DNA of 64,000 nucleotides from positions 744,001 through 808,000 of the forward strand of contig NW_002476317.1 of assembly GCF_000189635.1 (NCBI RefSeq). Direction: 5' to 3'. Made by a program: the position numbers and the translations under genes. Below the pieces are notes generated by a model, which saw only the letters and a list, made by a program, of their open reading frames with translations, did not search any database and was not told the origin of the DNA. Shown piece after piece: positions 23,178 through 36,191 of this stretch. Numbering within the stretch: the stretch's first letter is position 1; each line of letters begins with the position of its first letter. This DNA comes from Tetrahymena thermophila SB210. Taxonomy: Eukaryota > Ciliophora > Oligohymenophorea > Hymenostomatida > Tetrahymenidae.

Positions 23178-25832
23178 ATGGAAAAAAAAGATAAAGATAT
23201 AGTCAGAGGATGCTAAAAATTTAAAGAAAAATTTAAATACTATAGTAATAGCGATAAAGAAGCTATCATTTTCTTAAAATTGAGAAATGAAGGATGTCCC
23301 AGAAAGCCTGCCCTCAGGTTTAGTTCTAAAACTGTATGCAAATCAGACTCTACTCGTACTATATTTGGTCCTCGAAATCACAGGATACTCTAGGTTCAGC
23401 AACTACCTAGTTATTCACTTTAAAATGGATGGTTCTAAGGAAATCTATACTATAATATGGGTAAGTTTTTTATTCAATTAAAGGCAAAAATTAGACAAAA
23501 AAGTTAAGTAGAACATTTATGATTAAATATAAATAAATGCTTTATTAATGAAAAAATTTTACAATTTTATTTGATATTATAACGAAATAGACAATGAATT
23601 CAAGCTGAGTTATAAGGATATACTGCAGGAAGATATTTAAGATGATAACTTGAAAGTTTTATTTAACAAAAATGAAGAATAAGCTAAAGAATAATTTAAG
23701 AAAATGTTATAAATCACTAAATAGTATTTTGATGAAATATCTTAGATATGCACTATTAATAGAGGAAATTCTAAAGAAGAATATTTAAAGAGTATTCAAA
23801 ATTTTATTTAGAACACACGCAAGCAACTTAAAACGCAAACATATTTTGAATACAAGAATATAAAGTAAAGCTTTCTTATATTTTTTAGCTCGGATGGATG
23901 GTTTATCAATTTTTTTTAAAAAGGTTTTATTATTTGTCTAGTATGTTATAATCTATTTTGGATAATGAAAAGAAATCTTCTGAAGAAATAGAGAGCATAA
24001 TATAAAAGTACAATGTATTCAACGATGTTTTAAGATAGCCAGATATTAAAAGTTTAGATATCAAGTAAGAAGACAATAAGAATAAAGAATAATCTTAATA
24101 ACTAATGTCTCCAAGCTCAAAGTCTGGAAAGAATCTATTTGGATTGAGAAAGTAAAATAACTAAAGCTCAAAGGAAAAATTACTAAATACAAGCTTAAGT
24201 GATAATAGCATGATGATGGTAATATATCAAAATATATACATAGATTATTTTTAAATATTTATTTAAATTTATTAATAGACTCTCAAAAGCTCACCAAAAG
24301 TGGGACTGCTATAAGGGTCATCAGATGATATTAATCTTCCTGATTTAACTTTGTAAAATTCTTCACATTAACAAACATCTATAGGACCTTTTGACTATAT
24401 GTCAAGTGATTCAATAAATAGCTAAGAGCGTATACAAAGCTAAGAAGATAAATCTGTTTATGGAGATGGTGATATGTCACCTAAGAGTTCTACGTATACT
24501 GATTCCTCATTTAAAAAGTCAAACATTAGTTTCATAAATAGTGCAGCTCAGCAGCTAAAGCTACTACAATAAATGGATCAAACTAATTAAGACTTGTTCT
24601 CCAATACTCCATTGACTAAACTAGAAAGAGTATAATTCATAGAAGGTTCAGCTGAAAGTAAAAGGTTACTTGAGTAATAATTTAATGATGCATAATATTT
24701 TTATTAATATTAATAGCAAAATAATAAATCATTTGATAACAAAAATCAAAATAATCAAAATAAAAAAAAAGATGTAAAGAGTAAAGCTAAAATATATACA
24801 AATGAAAATGTTAGCAGTAAAAATAAGTAAATTAGAAAATTTTAAAGCTTATTAAAGGTAGATGCTGATTTAGAGAAAGAATTCTTAAAATTAGCCTAGT
24901 GTGAATAATATCAAATAAAACCTGAAGATATTTAAAAATAAAATAATTTTTAAAATTAAAAGCAATTAGAAATTTAGTAACAACCTCCTTCTCCAAATAC
25001 TTAAAAAATGAGTCTTTTTCAAAAGGATTTTGTTGAATCGTCTAAAAACATAGAAAGAAGTAGCAGAAACAAGGAAGAAAAAATCATGTTTTCACCTACA
25101 AAAAGTTCATAACATATTAATAGTAGTTAATAGAAAATAGATGTTTTGAATAAAACAGATAGTTTTAATCTATAAAAGCTTGTTGAAAAAAAAAAATAAA
25201 TGTTAGCTGCTTTTAGGAAGAGAAATTATAAGAATTTAAGCAACTAGTTTCCTTTAAATTAAGAAGCAATTAAAGCTCCTTCAAACATATACTTTTAAAT
25301 TCTTCAATCAAAACCTGATAAATTCTCTCATTAAAGAAATCAAACATACTCAAATGATACAAATTCATTATTGTAAACTGCTAAGGTTGAAAATAATTTT
25401 CCTGTGTAAAATAAATTCCCTTAAAAATATATTTAAGAAAATGAGAATTACTTTACAATGAAGAACAAATATCAAGCAAAAAAACATTAAAAGTAATTAC
25501 TATTAAATATATATATTATTTATAAATAATAAATATAAATTATATAAAATAGATCTCAATAAACTTAGGTTTCAGTAACTAGTACAAAAAATAATTTTAA
25601 CAAATCAACAAATGATGAAACATAGAAAGATTGTGTAAAGGACTAAAGAGTCAAAACTCAATCAAGTTATTTTTTATATAAAAAGTAAGAATAGCAAAGT
25701 AGTTATATCACAAATAGTTAGAGACTGTCTTTATCTATTAAGTCTAATATGAATAAGACATAAAATATTTTTGAAAATTTAGAAAGAGCAAGAAAACCAA
25801 AAATTGATAATTTTTTCAATTAAAAAAAATGA
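23178..25832 (+). CDS. Unknown low-complexity protein, five exons
   Basis: Five exons splice in phase (introns 23461-23590, 23865-23941, 24219-24278, 25493-25552), giving about 775 residues to TGA at 25830-25832. The N-terminal 90 residues are basic with several Cys (VRGCQKFKEKFKYY, then NEGCPRKPALRFSSKT), the only part that looks folded. A helical acidic block follows (QAKEQFKKMLQITKQYFDEI), and the remaining two thirds is Ser/Asn/Gln/Lys-rich, including a LFGLRK patch. The last exon ends ARKPKIDNFFNQKK. No transmembrane segment, no known domain. It lies in the same direction as the NEK kinase downstream, 650 bases apart. Function unknown. Confidence 0.7.
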
Positions 25833-26481
25833 ACAAATATTTATAATAATAGAAATTAATTACTTTCTTTTTCAAACTAATTAAATAAAATAATTTAATT
25901 TCTTAGTGTAAATAAAAAATCAATATAAAAGTGAAAAAATAAATTAAAATTGTATAACAACTTTGTAGTAGAAAATATTATTTTTTCAATAAATACTTTC
26001 ATCATAATTTAATTTATATTTATCATTTGATTAATGTAAAAAACAAAATTTATTTTCAGTAAACAATTTCAAATCTTAAAAAAGTAAAATTTATTTTTTT
26101 AAATCAAAAAAAATTTGGAATTAACAAATAAAATTTGTTTTTCTTAGATCTCATTTCACTAATTAAAATTTCTTAGAAAAGAATGTTTTTTATATTTTCA
26201 ATTTTTGCTTTTGATTTGAAATTTTTAAATTTTTATGATGCCATTTGATTTGAATGGAGATTACTTAAATAATTTTGAATTTTTGAAGGGTAAAAAATTT
26301 TTCATCTTTATTTATAATTAAATTATAACTTTGCGTAGATTTGAAAAAATAAGCATAAAATTACAAAAACTAGGTTTATTATAAGCTTATTAAATCTAAA
26401 CAAGAACAAAAAAGTAAAGAAGAAAATAAATATTGACGGGTTAATTTAGGAGTATAAAATATTTTATATAAAGAAATTTAA
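25833..26481. other. Intergenic, A/T-rich
   Basis: Putative promoter region of the NEK kinase. No defined element or frame seen. Confidence 0.5.
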
Positions 26482-28252
26482 ATGGAAAATTACGAAGTGA
26501 TTGGTGAAATTGGTGCTGGATAATTCGGCAAAGTAGTTAAAATTAAGAGAAAATCAGACAATAAAATTTTAGTATGGAAGCAATTAGAGTATGGTAAAAT
26601 GGATGAAAAAGAAAAAAGTTAATTAGTTGCTGAAGTAAATATTCTTAGAGAAATTCGTCATCCAAATGTAGTCAGATATTATGATAGAATAATTGATAAG
26701 CAGAATTAACATATATATATCATTATGGAGTATTGCGAAGGAGGTGATTTGGCAGCTTTTTTAAAGAATCTAAAAAAAGAAAAAGAAACTATCCCAGAAG
26801 AAGCTATCTGGAGAATTTTTATGCAGATAGTCCTTGCTCTGCATGAAATTCATCATAAAAAAATTATGCACAGAGACTTAAAACCTGCAAATATATTTTT
26901 AGATTCAAAAAACAATGCTAAACTTGGAGATTTTGGTTTAAGCAAAAAGCTTTCAGATGAAACAAAGTTTGCTTACACAAACGTAGGTACACCGTATTAT
27001 ATGTCTCCAGAATAAATAGAAGAAAATAAATACAATGAAAAATCAGATATTTGGGCATGTGGTAAATATTTCTTCCTTTAATAATTCAAATTAAAAATAG
27101 ATTTATGAATTTCTTAAATTAAATTAAAGTTTAACTAATAAGACTTGTTATATCATTCAATCAATCATTATCAATTTTTTCAAAATTTCTTCAAATGTAT
27201 TTAGTTATATTTTTTTAATATAAATTGTATGTATTTAATTAGGATGTCTTTTGTATGAGTTAGGGGCTCTTTCTCCACCTTTCCCAGCAACTAATCATCT
27301 TGCCTTAGCAATGAAAATTAAAAATGGGAAGTTTGAAAGGTTGAGCAAGTAATATTCTGATGAATTAATGAGAGTAATTTCTTGGTGCTTGCAAAAAAAT
27401 TCAGAAAATAGACCGTCTGTTGATGATCTTCTTAATTTACCCTAAATTTCTATGAGGCTTAGAGAAAAAAGGTTAAAGGAGAATTAAAGTGTGTTAAAGT
27501 AAAGAGAAGATGATGCTTCGAAAAAAGAAGAGACCTTAAATGCAATGGAAAATTCAGTAAAATTAAGAGAAGATCAGTTCACTAAGTAGTAAGAGGAAAT
27601 ATAAAGTTAAATGAGGGTTCTAGAAGAGAAGAAAAGCAACCTTTTGTTACAATATTAATAGCTAACACTAAATTAGCAGCAAATACTTGGATAACAGTTG
27701 ATGCAAGGAAACTAGAAGCAAAATGGCTCCAACTTATAATATAATTTATAGAACTTAAATGGAAATGGTTATTTAGGAAATAATAATGGAATATAATTAT
27801 CTACATAGAAGCCACCATAAATATCCTTTAATAATACATCTTCGAGTATAACTAGTAATACTAAAAGGAGTTAATGTAAAAATAATGAAGATGGAAATTA
27901 AAATTTTTTTTCTCCTGCAGCTCAGGTTACTCAATTTTCAAGCACAATTGACATATAAAATTACTCTTCAAATCCTTTGTAATAGCAACAATAATTAACA
28001 GCAAATTCTTAAATCTACTTTAGTAATATAATGTAAAGCTAATCATAAAATATTGATAACAAAAATTTTTATTTATTGAACTCTAATACTTAATAAAATG
28101 TTAATGATAGCAACATTGATTAAAATATATAACTCTTTAATTAGAACAATGACATATCACAAAAAATACAGTAATAACAATAATCCAGTACGCAGTAATT
28201 AAATTCTGCTAGAAGCTCCTCATTAAATGCAAAAATTAAAATGCAATTTTGA
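26482..28252 (+). CDS. NEK (NIMA-related) family protein kinase with Q/N-rich tail
   Basis: Two exons (26482-27061, 27243-28252; intron 181 nt), 529 residues. The kinase domain spans about residues 4-265: glycine loop GAGQFGKV at 11-18 (Gln14 encoded by TAA), catalytic Lys33, HRDLKPAN at 130-137, DFG at 150-152, activation segment ending GTPYYMSPE, and DIWACGCLLYELGALSPPF. The EYCEGGDLAAFL hinge and LSKKL after DFG are NEK-like. A charged heptad region (about 270-350), a likely dimerising coiled coil, precedes a Gln/Asn/Ser-rich tail. NEK kinases act on microtubules, centrosomes or basal bodies and cilia, and ciliates have expanded sets; the specific role here is inferred. Every catalytic residue is present, so it should be active. 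Confidence 0.95.
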
Positions 28253-30390
28253 AATTTAGAAATGTAAATGAATTTAATCAAATGTGTAAAAATGCTTTCA
28301 AATGTTTAAAATATAGATAAACTAAATAAATAAATAAAAACTAACTAGTTAATTACTAAATTATTATTTTGTATGTAATATAAATACACCTCAAAAAAAT
28401 TGAAATACATATTAAATAAATTAATTATTCAAATTCTTAAGTTAAATAAATACTTCAGTTTGGAAATCATAAAATGTTATATAATTTGTTTCTATCTTTT
28501 ATACTCTAAAATTCAATTAATATTTCTCTATACTATAATTATTCAAGTTCCAGATATAAATTGTTATAATTACATTAATTTTTGCTTAATTTCTGAATAA
28601 ATCTGAATAGGAGGTTTACATGAAATAAACTTCTTTATTACATTATTTTTATTCAGAATTTAAAATTTGTTCACTTTTTTATAAAAAAAAAAAATATTAT
28701 GCTTTTTTTGCAAAGCTTAATCTTATTTTTTATTAAGTCTTAAATTAAAGTATATCATTATAATCCTTTTACCCTTAAAAATAAATGTATTTTTATTAGT
28801 TAATCTGTAAAACTTTTAAGTGTAATATATGTTTTTTTAATTATATTTTTCAGTTAATTTAAGTGTATGATTTTAACATAATTGATTGAGTAAGGGATAG
28901 TTAATGAATATTTTTCATTTTCTTTTGTTTTAAATGATTTTTCAATAATATTTTATTTATTTCAGTTTCTGATAGAAGGTTAAAAAGAATTTGTTTGATT
29001 TTAAATACAACAGACTACAATTAATAATGTAAAAATAAAAATAAATAGAAAATCTTAGATATATAAAGAATATTCCATAAAATCTTTATTTAATCTTATA
29101 TTTGATAAATAGGTATAACCCTGCAATAAAATCAAACAGCATTATAGCTAAAAATGTATTTTTAGAGGTGTTGTAACAAAAAAAAAACAACAAAAAAAGT
29201 GCAATTATTTGAAATTTAAATGATGTATTTAAAACATATTCTATATAAAATTGTTAATTTAAGTAATTTATCAAGATAATATAAAATATATTTTTCATTT
29301 TTAATAGCTATTAAACATAAAATTTTAGTAAAAATAGATACATCAATACAGTATCATTTGATTTAATAAAATAAGGTATTTTTTAGATAAATAAAATTTA
29401 GTGCAAAATTTACCATATGGTACAATTGATTTGAAAAAAATATTTTTTATACAGAAAACATGGCTTTTAATTGTTAAAGTCTAAGTGTTTAAGAAATATT
29501 TTTTCATTCATATTTAATATGCCTAATTGTTTGGTATTATTAAATCTTTCTGTTAACAATTGATTTTGCACTAATATTTAAAAAAAAAATCATTCAAGAA
29601 TTAAAAAATGCATATATGAATTTTAGTATCAAATTAGTCAAGTAAGATAAATAAATAGTCCTCAATCAGCTAAATTTATAATTTCATTTTTTATATCACT
29701 TAAAAAGCTGATTAATTAATATATTATTTTTTTTTAAATTTATCAAAGAATTTTAGTTCAGTAGAATAATTATATCTAGCTCTTTTTTTATCAAAAGAGT
29801 AATTTAAATGTTGAAATTCTTGAAGATTTTTCTTATTAATTGAGGGGATTGATAGAATTACAAAAAATAACTTACATTATTGAGAAATAAATTATTGTGA
29901 ATTACATAAAATCTGTTTTTAATAATTCGTATCTGGATGACAGACTAAGTTTAAGATATTATTACATCATTTCTCATAAAATACATTTTTAAGTATTTCA
30001 AGATTAAGAAATAAATGCCTAAATTAATTTTAATTGTCTAAATCCAAAATTAAATTAAGTAAAATTTTAAATCCTATAAATAAACAAGTCCCCCTCCCTC
30101 ATCAAACATATTTTTTTTAAAAAAAAATCTTTCATTATTGATAGGTATTAAATTAAATATTAAATTAGGATAAATTTATCTATCATTAGTTTTTTTCCCC
30201 TTAGAATTTCTTTGATTTTTACAAATATACTAAAAATATAAATTATTATTTAATGGAATAAATCGACTAACATAAAATACAATAGTGAATTAATCGTCTC
30301 TTTTTCATTAATTTTAAATAATATTTCAAGTACCACTAACTCTTTTTCTAAAGCTTATTTATTCTTATAAAAAAATTGAAAAACAATATT
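28253..30390. other. Long A/T-rich intergenic stretch
   Basis: Mostly A/T runs. It includes a pyrimidine-rich run of C and T near 30090-30105 but no supported frame, tRNA or repeat. Confidence 0.45.
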
Positions 30391-31147
30391 ATGTATGAGC
30401 CATTTGATAGACTTAATCTTTCCTTAATTAAAATAAATAAAAATTTTCTAAAGGAAAGTTAGATGAATTTTGATATTTAATCTTACATGTTTATTAAGAA
30501 TGGATAAATTTAAATTATAAAATAATATGTATTATTGGCTTTAAATACTAAAGTAGAAAAGGTAAGTAATTAATCAAGGAAGGAAGGGAGGTTTTTGTTT
30601 AACTTAATTTTCAAGTTTTTTTATGCTTATAATTTAAAATTTATAAGCTTTTAGGAGTAAATTGATGTACCAAGAAATGTAATTCATCAGATTTATAATA
30701 AACCTATCAATACACTTCAATAATTATTCATTCCTTTCTTAAATATTTTGTAAGATAAAAATGACAATTTTTACAATCACTTTAATAAATATTCACGTTA
30801 ATTTAGTAACTGCTTTTTGGGAAAAAATATTTCAAATACATAATCCGCTTTTCATACGGAATTATTCTTGTTTAAATTTCTAAATTTTTTTCATTTTACT
30901 AATTTCTACTTCCTTACTTACTTACTTTCTTTTAATTTTTATTTTTAAAATTATAAAAGTTAAAACAAATTAAAAAATAAAAAACATAAATCTACTTTTT
31001 TGCTAGATTACAAAAAAAATTTATACTTTCCTTTTGTGTGATATACCCACTGTTTATGAAGAGTTAAAATCCATTTTGAGGAAGATGGGAAAATTTGAAT
31101 TTGAAGTATTTGAAGATTTTTAATCTATTTAGGAGGAAAAAAGATGA
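30391..31147 (+). CDS. Weakly supported spliced gene of unknown function
   Basis: Exon 1 (30391-30561) begins MYEPFDRLNLSLIKINKNFL and joins in phase 0 across intron 30562-30654 (GTAAGT...TTTTAG, a near-perfect ciliate intron) to an exon starting EQIDVPRNVIHQIYNKPINT. That frame becomes low-complexity after about 30890. A second coding-like segment (CDIPTVYEELKSILRKMGKF) lies in another frame at 31030-31147 and ends in TGA, so at least one more intron is needed whose borders I could not fix. No family recognised. The codon character and the clean first intron argue that this is a real gene; the 3' half of the model is uncertain. Confidence 0.5.
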
Positions 31148-31828
31148 ATTTTTATGTTTTGAATTTTATAAAAGAAAGAAATAAAGTGAACTAATAAATA
31201 AATAAATAAATTAATCAATCAATCATTTTAGTTTGAAGATAATAAGATCAATCAAAAACTTAATATTTGAATATAAAAATGATTGTGAAACAAGTGGGTA
31301 AAACATGAAAGCAATGTCAAAGATAATTAGAAACAGATATATAATTAGTTATTTACTTATATTGTGAAGATGAACTTTATTTAAATGCTGGGAAAAAAGA
31401 AAGGAAATTTCAATTAGACTTCAAACTCTTTTTATGTATTATTGATAAAAAAATAGATAAACCCCACTCTTTCTTTTTTAATTAATTTGTTTGGACTATA
31501 TATATATTTGCTATTCTTTATGAAGAAACCTTTAGAAAAGCTAATTAAAGTAACTAAGTGCCCTTGATTTAGATTTCAACCTATTTTTGAATCTTACAAA
31601 GAATTTAAAAATTTAATAATTTTTTCGTTTAATACAAAGCATTAATTAAGATCCGTTCAAGTTAATACTATTTACTTAGCTTGAAGCAAAAATATAATTA
31701 TTAAATAATCAAAAAAATATATTTTGGAATTAAAAAAAATCGGTCATTAACAAACAAACACACATACATTCTTAGATCGATCAAATTTGGATAAATCATA
31801 CATTTTGATAATCTTAAAAAGATAAGAA
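31148..31828. other. Intergenic, A/T-rich
   Basis: No frame of coding character. 5' flank of the small protein that follows. Confidence 0.45.
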
Positions 31829-32230
31829 ATGGAACCTAGCACACCTAATTACAACATTAATAATCATAACCATTTATTTTCTTCATTCGACTCAAATAAA
31901 TCCTTAGGAGAAAATTAATTTAATTTATTAGATGACATCTCTTGTTTCACCTCTAATTCTACATAAAACAACTTAATGATTGAGTCTTCTTAACTTGGTG
32001 AAGAGACTGTTACTGAAGAAAATATGGCTGTCCTCCGTAGTATTCTACAAAATTCTGAAGAAGTATAATTTGACAGTGAAATGGAGGATAGAATTTTCAG
32101 CTGGCTAGATTTAATGAACATTCACATAACTTAGCCTTCCAACTAAAGAAGAAAAACTGCTAATTTTAATTTGCTTGGCAGATAAAAAAGTTCTCTTCTC
32201 ACAAAGAGAAAATAATCTACCATGAATTGA
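31829..32230 (+). CDS. Small unknown protein, paralogue of the one at 48367-48868
   Basis: Intronless, 133 residues, ATG at 31829 (MEPSTPNYNINNHNHL) to TGA at 32228-32230. No known domain. The C-terminal half carries EMEDRIFSWLDLMNIHITQP, then a basic end with QKSSLLTKRKQ. The protein at 48367-48868 has the same order of elements (an acidic stretch, I-Y/F-S-W-L-D/E, a short helix, a Pro, then S-S-L-L-S/T-K/R-R-K), so the two look like diverged copies. The acidic helix followed by a basic tail could be a docking or regulatory motif; that is a guess. It sits alone in a gene-poor stretch. Confidence 0.7.
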
Positions 32231-33507
32231 ATTCAACAATAGCAATTATCTAAAATTTCAGACTCTTGCATGAAAGAAAAAAATTTGGAGCATGAATTCT
32301 AAATGCTTATTTAAATCAAGATTTTCAGATAGAATTGAAGATTATTAAAAATCTTAATTAATTTTTTTCACATTAACTATCTGAAATACCAACTCTATCC
32401 AGCATTAAAATAAGTGCTCACATATTTTTTTCTCAGTGCTTTTTACTATTTTTATTTAAATTTTTAAAATTATTTCTGAAAAAAGAATAAAAAAACTCCT
32501 TTGGTTGTTAAAACTAAAATAATAGAACTTATATTGGTATATTAAGAAATTATTCTGATGAAATTTCTGAAATAGAAAAGCTATCTATTTATCTATTGAT
32601 AGGCTTTTTCTATTATGCATAAAGAATTGGGAATAATAAATATCAGAAATACAAATTTCTATCTAGCTGTAAAAACAAAAATATTAATTATTTATATATA
32701 TATAATTAATTAATTAAGTATATAAATAACCATAATTAACAACTCATCTGTATATATTTCTGAAATAAAAGCAGAAGGGACAGAATAGATGGAATACTTC
32801 TCACTACTTCCATTGCCTTTGATATTGATAATTAATTTATTTATAATACACAATTCTAATAAATTATCATGCTCAAATGCAGTGATTTATATAAATACTT
32901 ACTTACTTCTTATCTATATATATTATATATAAATCCATGTCTACTTTACTCCCTCTAATCTCATAAAAATTCATTAATCAATCAATCAGTCTATTTATTT
33001 TATAATAAATACTTTATATAGTGCTTACATGTGTTACATTAATTGTGAAAATAATCATTCGAATATTTTTTGATGTTTATACATTATTCATACATCATCA
33101 TTGTTAGGTTGATAGGAAAAACAAATCCCCCAAAATTTTTATTTTTAAATACGATTGAGAATGTAAAATGATAATGAAGTTATAATTTATTTCTTCAAAG
33201 TCTAATAAATCACAAGATAAATAGATAAATATATTTAGGATATTCCTTCTAAATTTAATCAATATTTCTATTTTAATTTATTTAATAATAGATTTAGTTT
33301 TGTAAACTTTTTACTGATTTCATATTTGGATTCTAATTTTTGGAATTTTCTTGAATATTTTTAGCAAGCATAGTATATTTTTCTATTTATATTTTGTTCT
33401 AAATATACTTACATTATTAATTTGCACATCAATCATCTATTGAATTAAGTAAATCAAAAGTTATCAAGCAAAAAAGTAAAAAATAAAATATAATTTTTAA
33501 ATAAGAA
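32231..33507. other. Intergenic, A/T-rich
   Basis: 3' flank of the small protein gene, then A/T-rich spacer. No supported frame. Confidence 0.45.
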
Positions 33508-33841
33508 ATGTTAAAACCCTTAATCTACCGCATAAAAAGAATAAATTATTTTCTAAAAACTGCTGATACTGCTAATTCTAATCCTAAGCAAGTATAATTT
33601 TATTATTAATAGCACTAAAAATCTAACTATACTCTATATTTAATTTCAGCAAAAATTTGTTCTACCATTTGTAGAATCACCTAATAGTAAGAAATCAGTA
33701 TTAATAATTAAATTTTTCTCCCTGTAAAATCTCAGCAATTAATTTAATAATAAATATTCACTTATTATTCTCATAGAAATTTAGAAAATCACTTTAGAAC
33801 TAATTAATCATTAGTTAATTAAAATATTACAAAAACACTGA
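33508..33841 (+). CDS. Tiny candidate spliced gene, unknown
   Basis: Exon 33508-33591 (MLKPLIYRIKRINYFLKTAD onward, ending NPKQ) joins in phase 0 over a 58-nt intron (GTATAAT...TTTCAG) to an exon beginning QKFVLPFVESPNSKK and ending at TGA 33839-33841; 91 residues if unspliced further. A second intron starting at GTAAGAAATC may exist, which would change the C-terminus. The N-terminus is basic and lacks acids, as in mitochondrial presequences. The intron consensus is good but the coding signal is short, so this could be chance. Confidence 0.3.
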
Positions 33842-35861
33842 TTATTAATTCTTTATCTTATAGTATGTTTTTCTATTTCTGTAATCTGCTAAACAACTCC
33901 ATTATTATTAAATAATGCTAATCATTTTGATAATACATTTCTTATTTTTTTTAATGGCGACTCAGAAGTACCTCTGAATTAATTTTATTTAAACATTTTA
34001 TAATTCTAATTTACTTTATTTAAAAAAGATAAATTAATTCAGTTTACAGTTGTGAATTTAGTTTTTCATAAAAAAAATGCAATTTCCTTCAAACAAAATT
34101 CTTTTATTTTAATCTAAAATTTGATTTAGAATCGAATCATTTATTAATTATATTAAATATTTATGACATCTATCTATAGATCTATTTTCTGTTGTCCGAT
34201 ATGCTTATCAATATTTACAAATACTTCACACATTCATAATATCAAATAAGCTTGAAAGAATATGTCGTAAAAATTAGAAAGTAAACAGGAAAAATCATAT
34301 TCTCCTTGTTTTTACAAATACTTATGCATAGACAAAATGCTTTGAACTAAAACAGGAATTTAATAATAATTATATGATAAAAATAAACGAATGGATAGCT
34401 TTAAATGACTAATTTATATTTAATTATAAATTATTTAATAGTAATTCAACATGAAATATGATACAAAGTTTAAATAATAAAAAGACGATTTTCTAAATTG
34501 AGCATAAACATCAGCCACCTTCATCTATTATAAATTTCAGATTAATTTTGCTAACTATTTTATGCTTAGTTCGCTGTTAGATTATTTATTTAGTGTAATT
34601 ATTAAAAAGATTGATAAGCTAATGCTAAAAAAAATAAATTAATTCTTTTATTAATTTAAATAAATAAATGTTTTTATTTTTATTTATAAATTTGTTAAAA
34701 CATATTTTTGAAGTTGTTATGATTAGAGAATTCAATTTATTTTAGAGCGATTATTTTAATTAGATTTAGAAAAGTAAAAATGAGACTAGAAAAACTGTCA
34801 TTACTATCAGCCAAAAACTTTTTATTGAGTAATTCTGAAGACGACAATCTAAATTAATGTATTTTCTTACTATGTACAAATAAGAATTAACTTTTCTAGA
34901 GTTCTGCAAAGAAGAAATAAATGTATTTATTTATTATTGAATCCTTTTTATATTTTTCACCTAAGTAAAATTTAAATTCAAAATGTATAAATAAACAAGT
35001 TAGAAGGCTCAATTACAATAAAAGAAAACAAAAATTTAATTTTACGATCTTAATATAATTCTTTTAAATATTATTGTATTTTTGTAAAATTATACAGTAT
35101 TTTTAATATTATTGCTTGTAAAGTAACCACATATTTTATTATTATCTCATTTGTTACAGGTGTAAATTTGAATATACAATAAATGCCAAAAAAAACTTTC
35201 AAGTATTGCTTTTGTTCCCTAAAATATTTTTTTTATTATCATAAATTAGTTTAAAATAATAGTCTCAAAATGCAAAAAAAATTCAATATACTTTACCTAT
35301 TTTACTTAGAATTCATATAAAATATATTTTGTAAAGTAAATATATTACACATCTGTCTGTCATTATATTTTTAAGATATTTTAAATTCAAAAACTAAAAA
35401 TGTCATATCAAAATTTTCTTCAAAAATCTAATCTAAAATTAATATTTCTTATGCCCTAAATATTTTATTGAAAAATTAAAACCTTTTATTATAATAAAAA
35501 TGTTTTTATTAAGTTAATTTATTCATTTTAATTTCATAAAATTAAGTCACATTATAAAAAAATAAAAAAGATAAATTCAAAATCTTTAAATTTTCATTTA
35601 AATACAAATTTTTAAATTTCAAACATAAACTTTTCTTCAATGAAAATATATTTTATCAAATTTATATTAATTCTAAAAATTGAATAGTTTTATTTTTTAT
35701 TCACACTTAATACTGAATCTCATCTTTAAATAAGCAACCATTTATACATACACATACATAACTTTACTTTTGAAAAAATAAATTAGCATCAAAGAAAAAG
35801 TAATTTCAATAAATTAAAATTAAAAGTCTATTTTAAGAATAATCAATAGTATTTCAAGTTC
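33842..35861. other. Long A/T-rich intergenic stretch before the tRNA pair
   Basis: It holds a 230-codon plus-strand frame (34781-35469) with TGA as the only stop, but its residues after the first 30 are typical of translated A/T-rich spacer, so I do not call it. Confidence 0.45.
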
Positions 35862-35934
35862 GCCGCTTTAGCTCAGTGGTTAGAGCATTCGCCTAGTAAG
35901 CGAAAGGTCGGCGGTTCAATCCCGCCAAGTGGCT
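35862..35934 (+). tRNA. tRNA-Thr (anticodon AGT), copy 1
   Basis: Folds as a 73-nt cloverleaf: acceptor GCCGCTT pairs with AAGTGGC (one G-U), A box TAGCTCAGTGG, anticodon stem TTCGC/GCGAA around loop CTAGTAA giving anticodon AGT, and B box GGTTCAATCCC in the T arm. A run of T follows at once as RNA polymerase III terminator. Identical to the copy at 36119. Confidence 0.96.
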
Positions 35935-36118
35935 CTTTTTTTCTTTATGAAAAAATACCTTTTCTTCTTTTTAATTAATTTTTTTATTCCAAAAAATAAT
36001 ATTTGTCTTTTTTTCATGAATTACATACAACATAGGAATTTTTTCTTTAAAAAATTTTAAATGTAAAGAATGCAATTATTAATGTGAATTAATTTAATCA
36101 TTAGAGACTTTCAAGTTC

Positions 36119-36191
36119 GCCGCTTTAGCTCAGTGGTTAGAGCATTCGCCTAGTAAGCGAAAGGTCGGCGGTTCAATCCCGCCAAGTGGCT
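36119..36191 (+). tRNA. tRNA-Thr (anticodon AGT), copy 2
   Basis: Same 73-nt sequence as the copy at 35862, in the same orientation, start-to-start 257 bases. The 5' flank TTTCAAGTTC and the 3' CTTTTTTT terminator are shared; the rest of the flanks differ. This indicates either a recent local duplication or conversion limited to the gene, or functional constraint on the flank. Confidence 0.96.

Noticed and set aside
29398-29574. 12-base inverted repeat (TTAGTGCAAAAT) about 165 bases apart, considered as ends of a small transposon
   Set aside because: No target-site duplication or coding content was seen, and short inverted matches are expected in DNA this A/T-rich.
34781-35469. Plus-strand frame of about 230 codons with only TGA as stop
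   Set aside because: After the first 30 residues the composition is Tyr/Phe/Ile/Lys spacer-like. TGA is rare in such A/T-rich DNA, so frames this long arise by chance.
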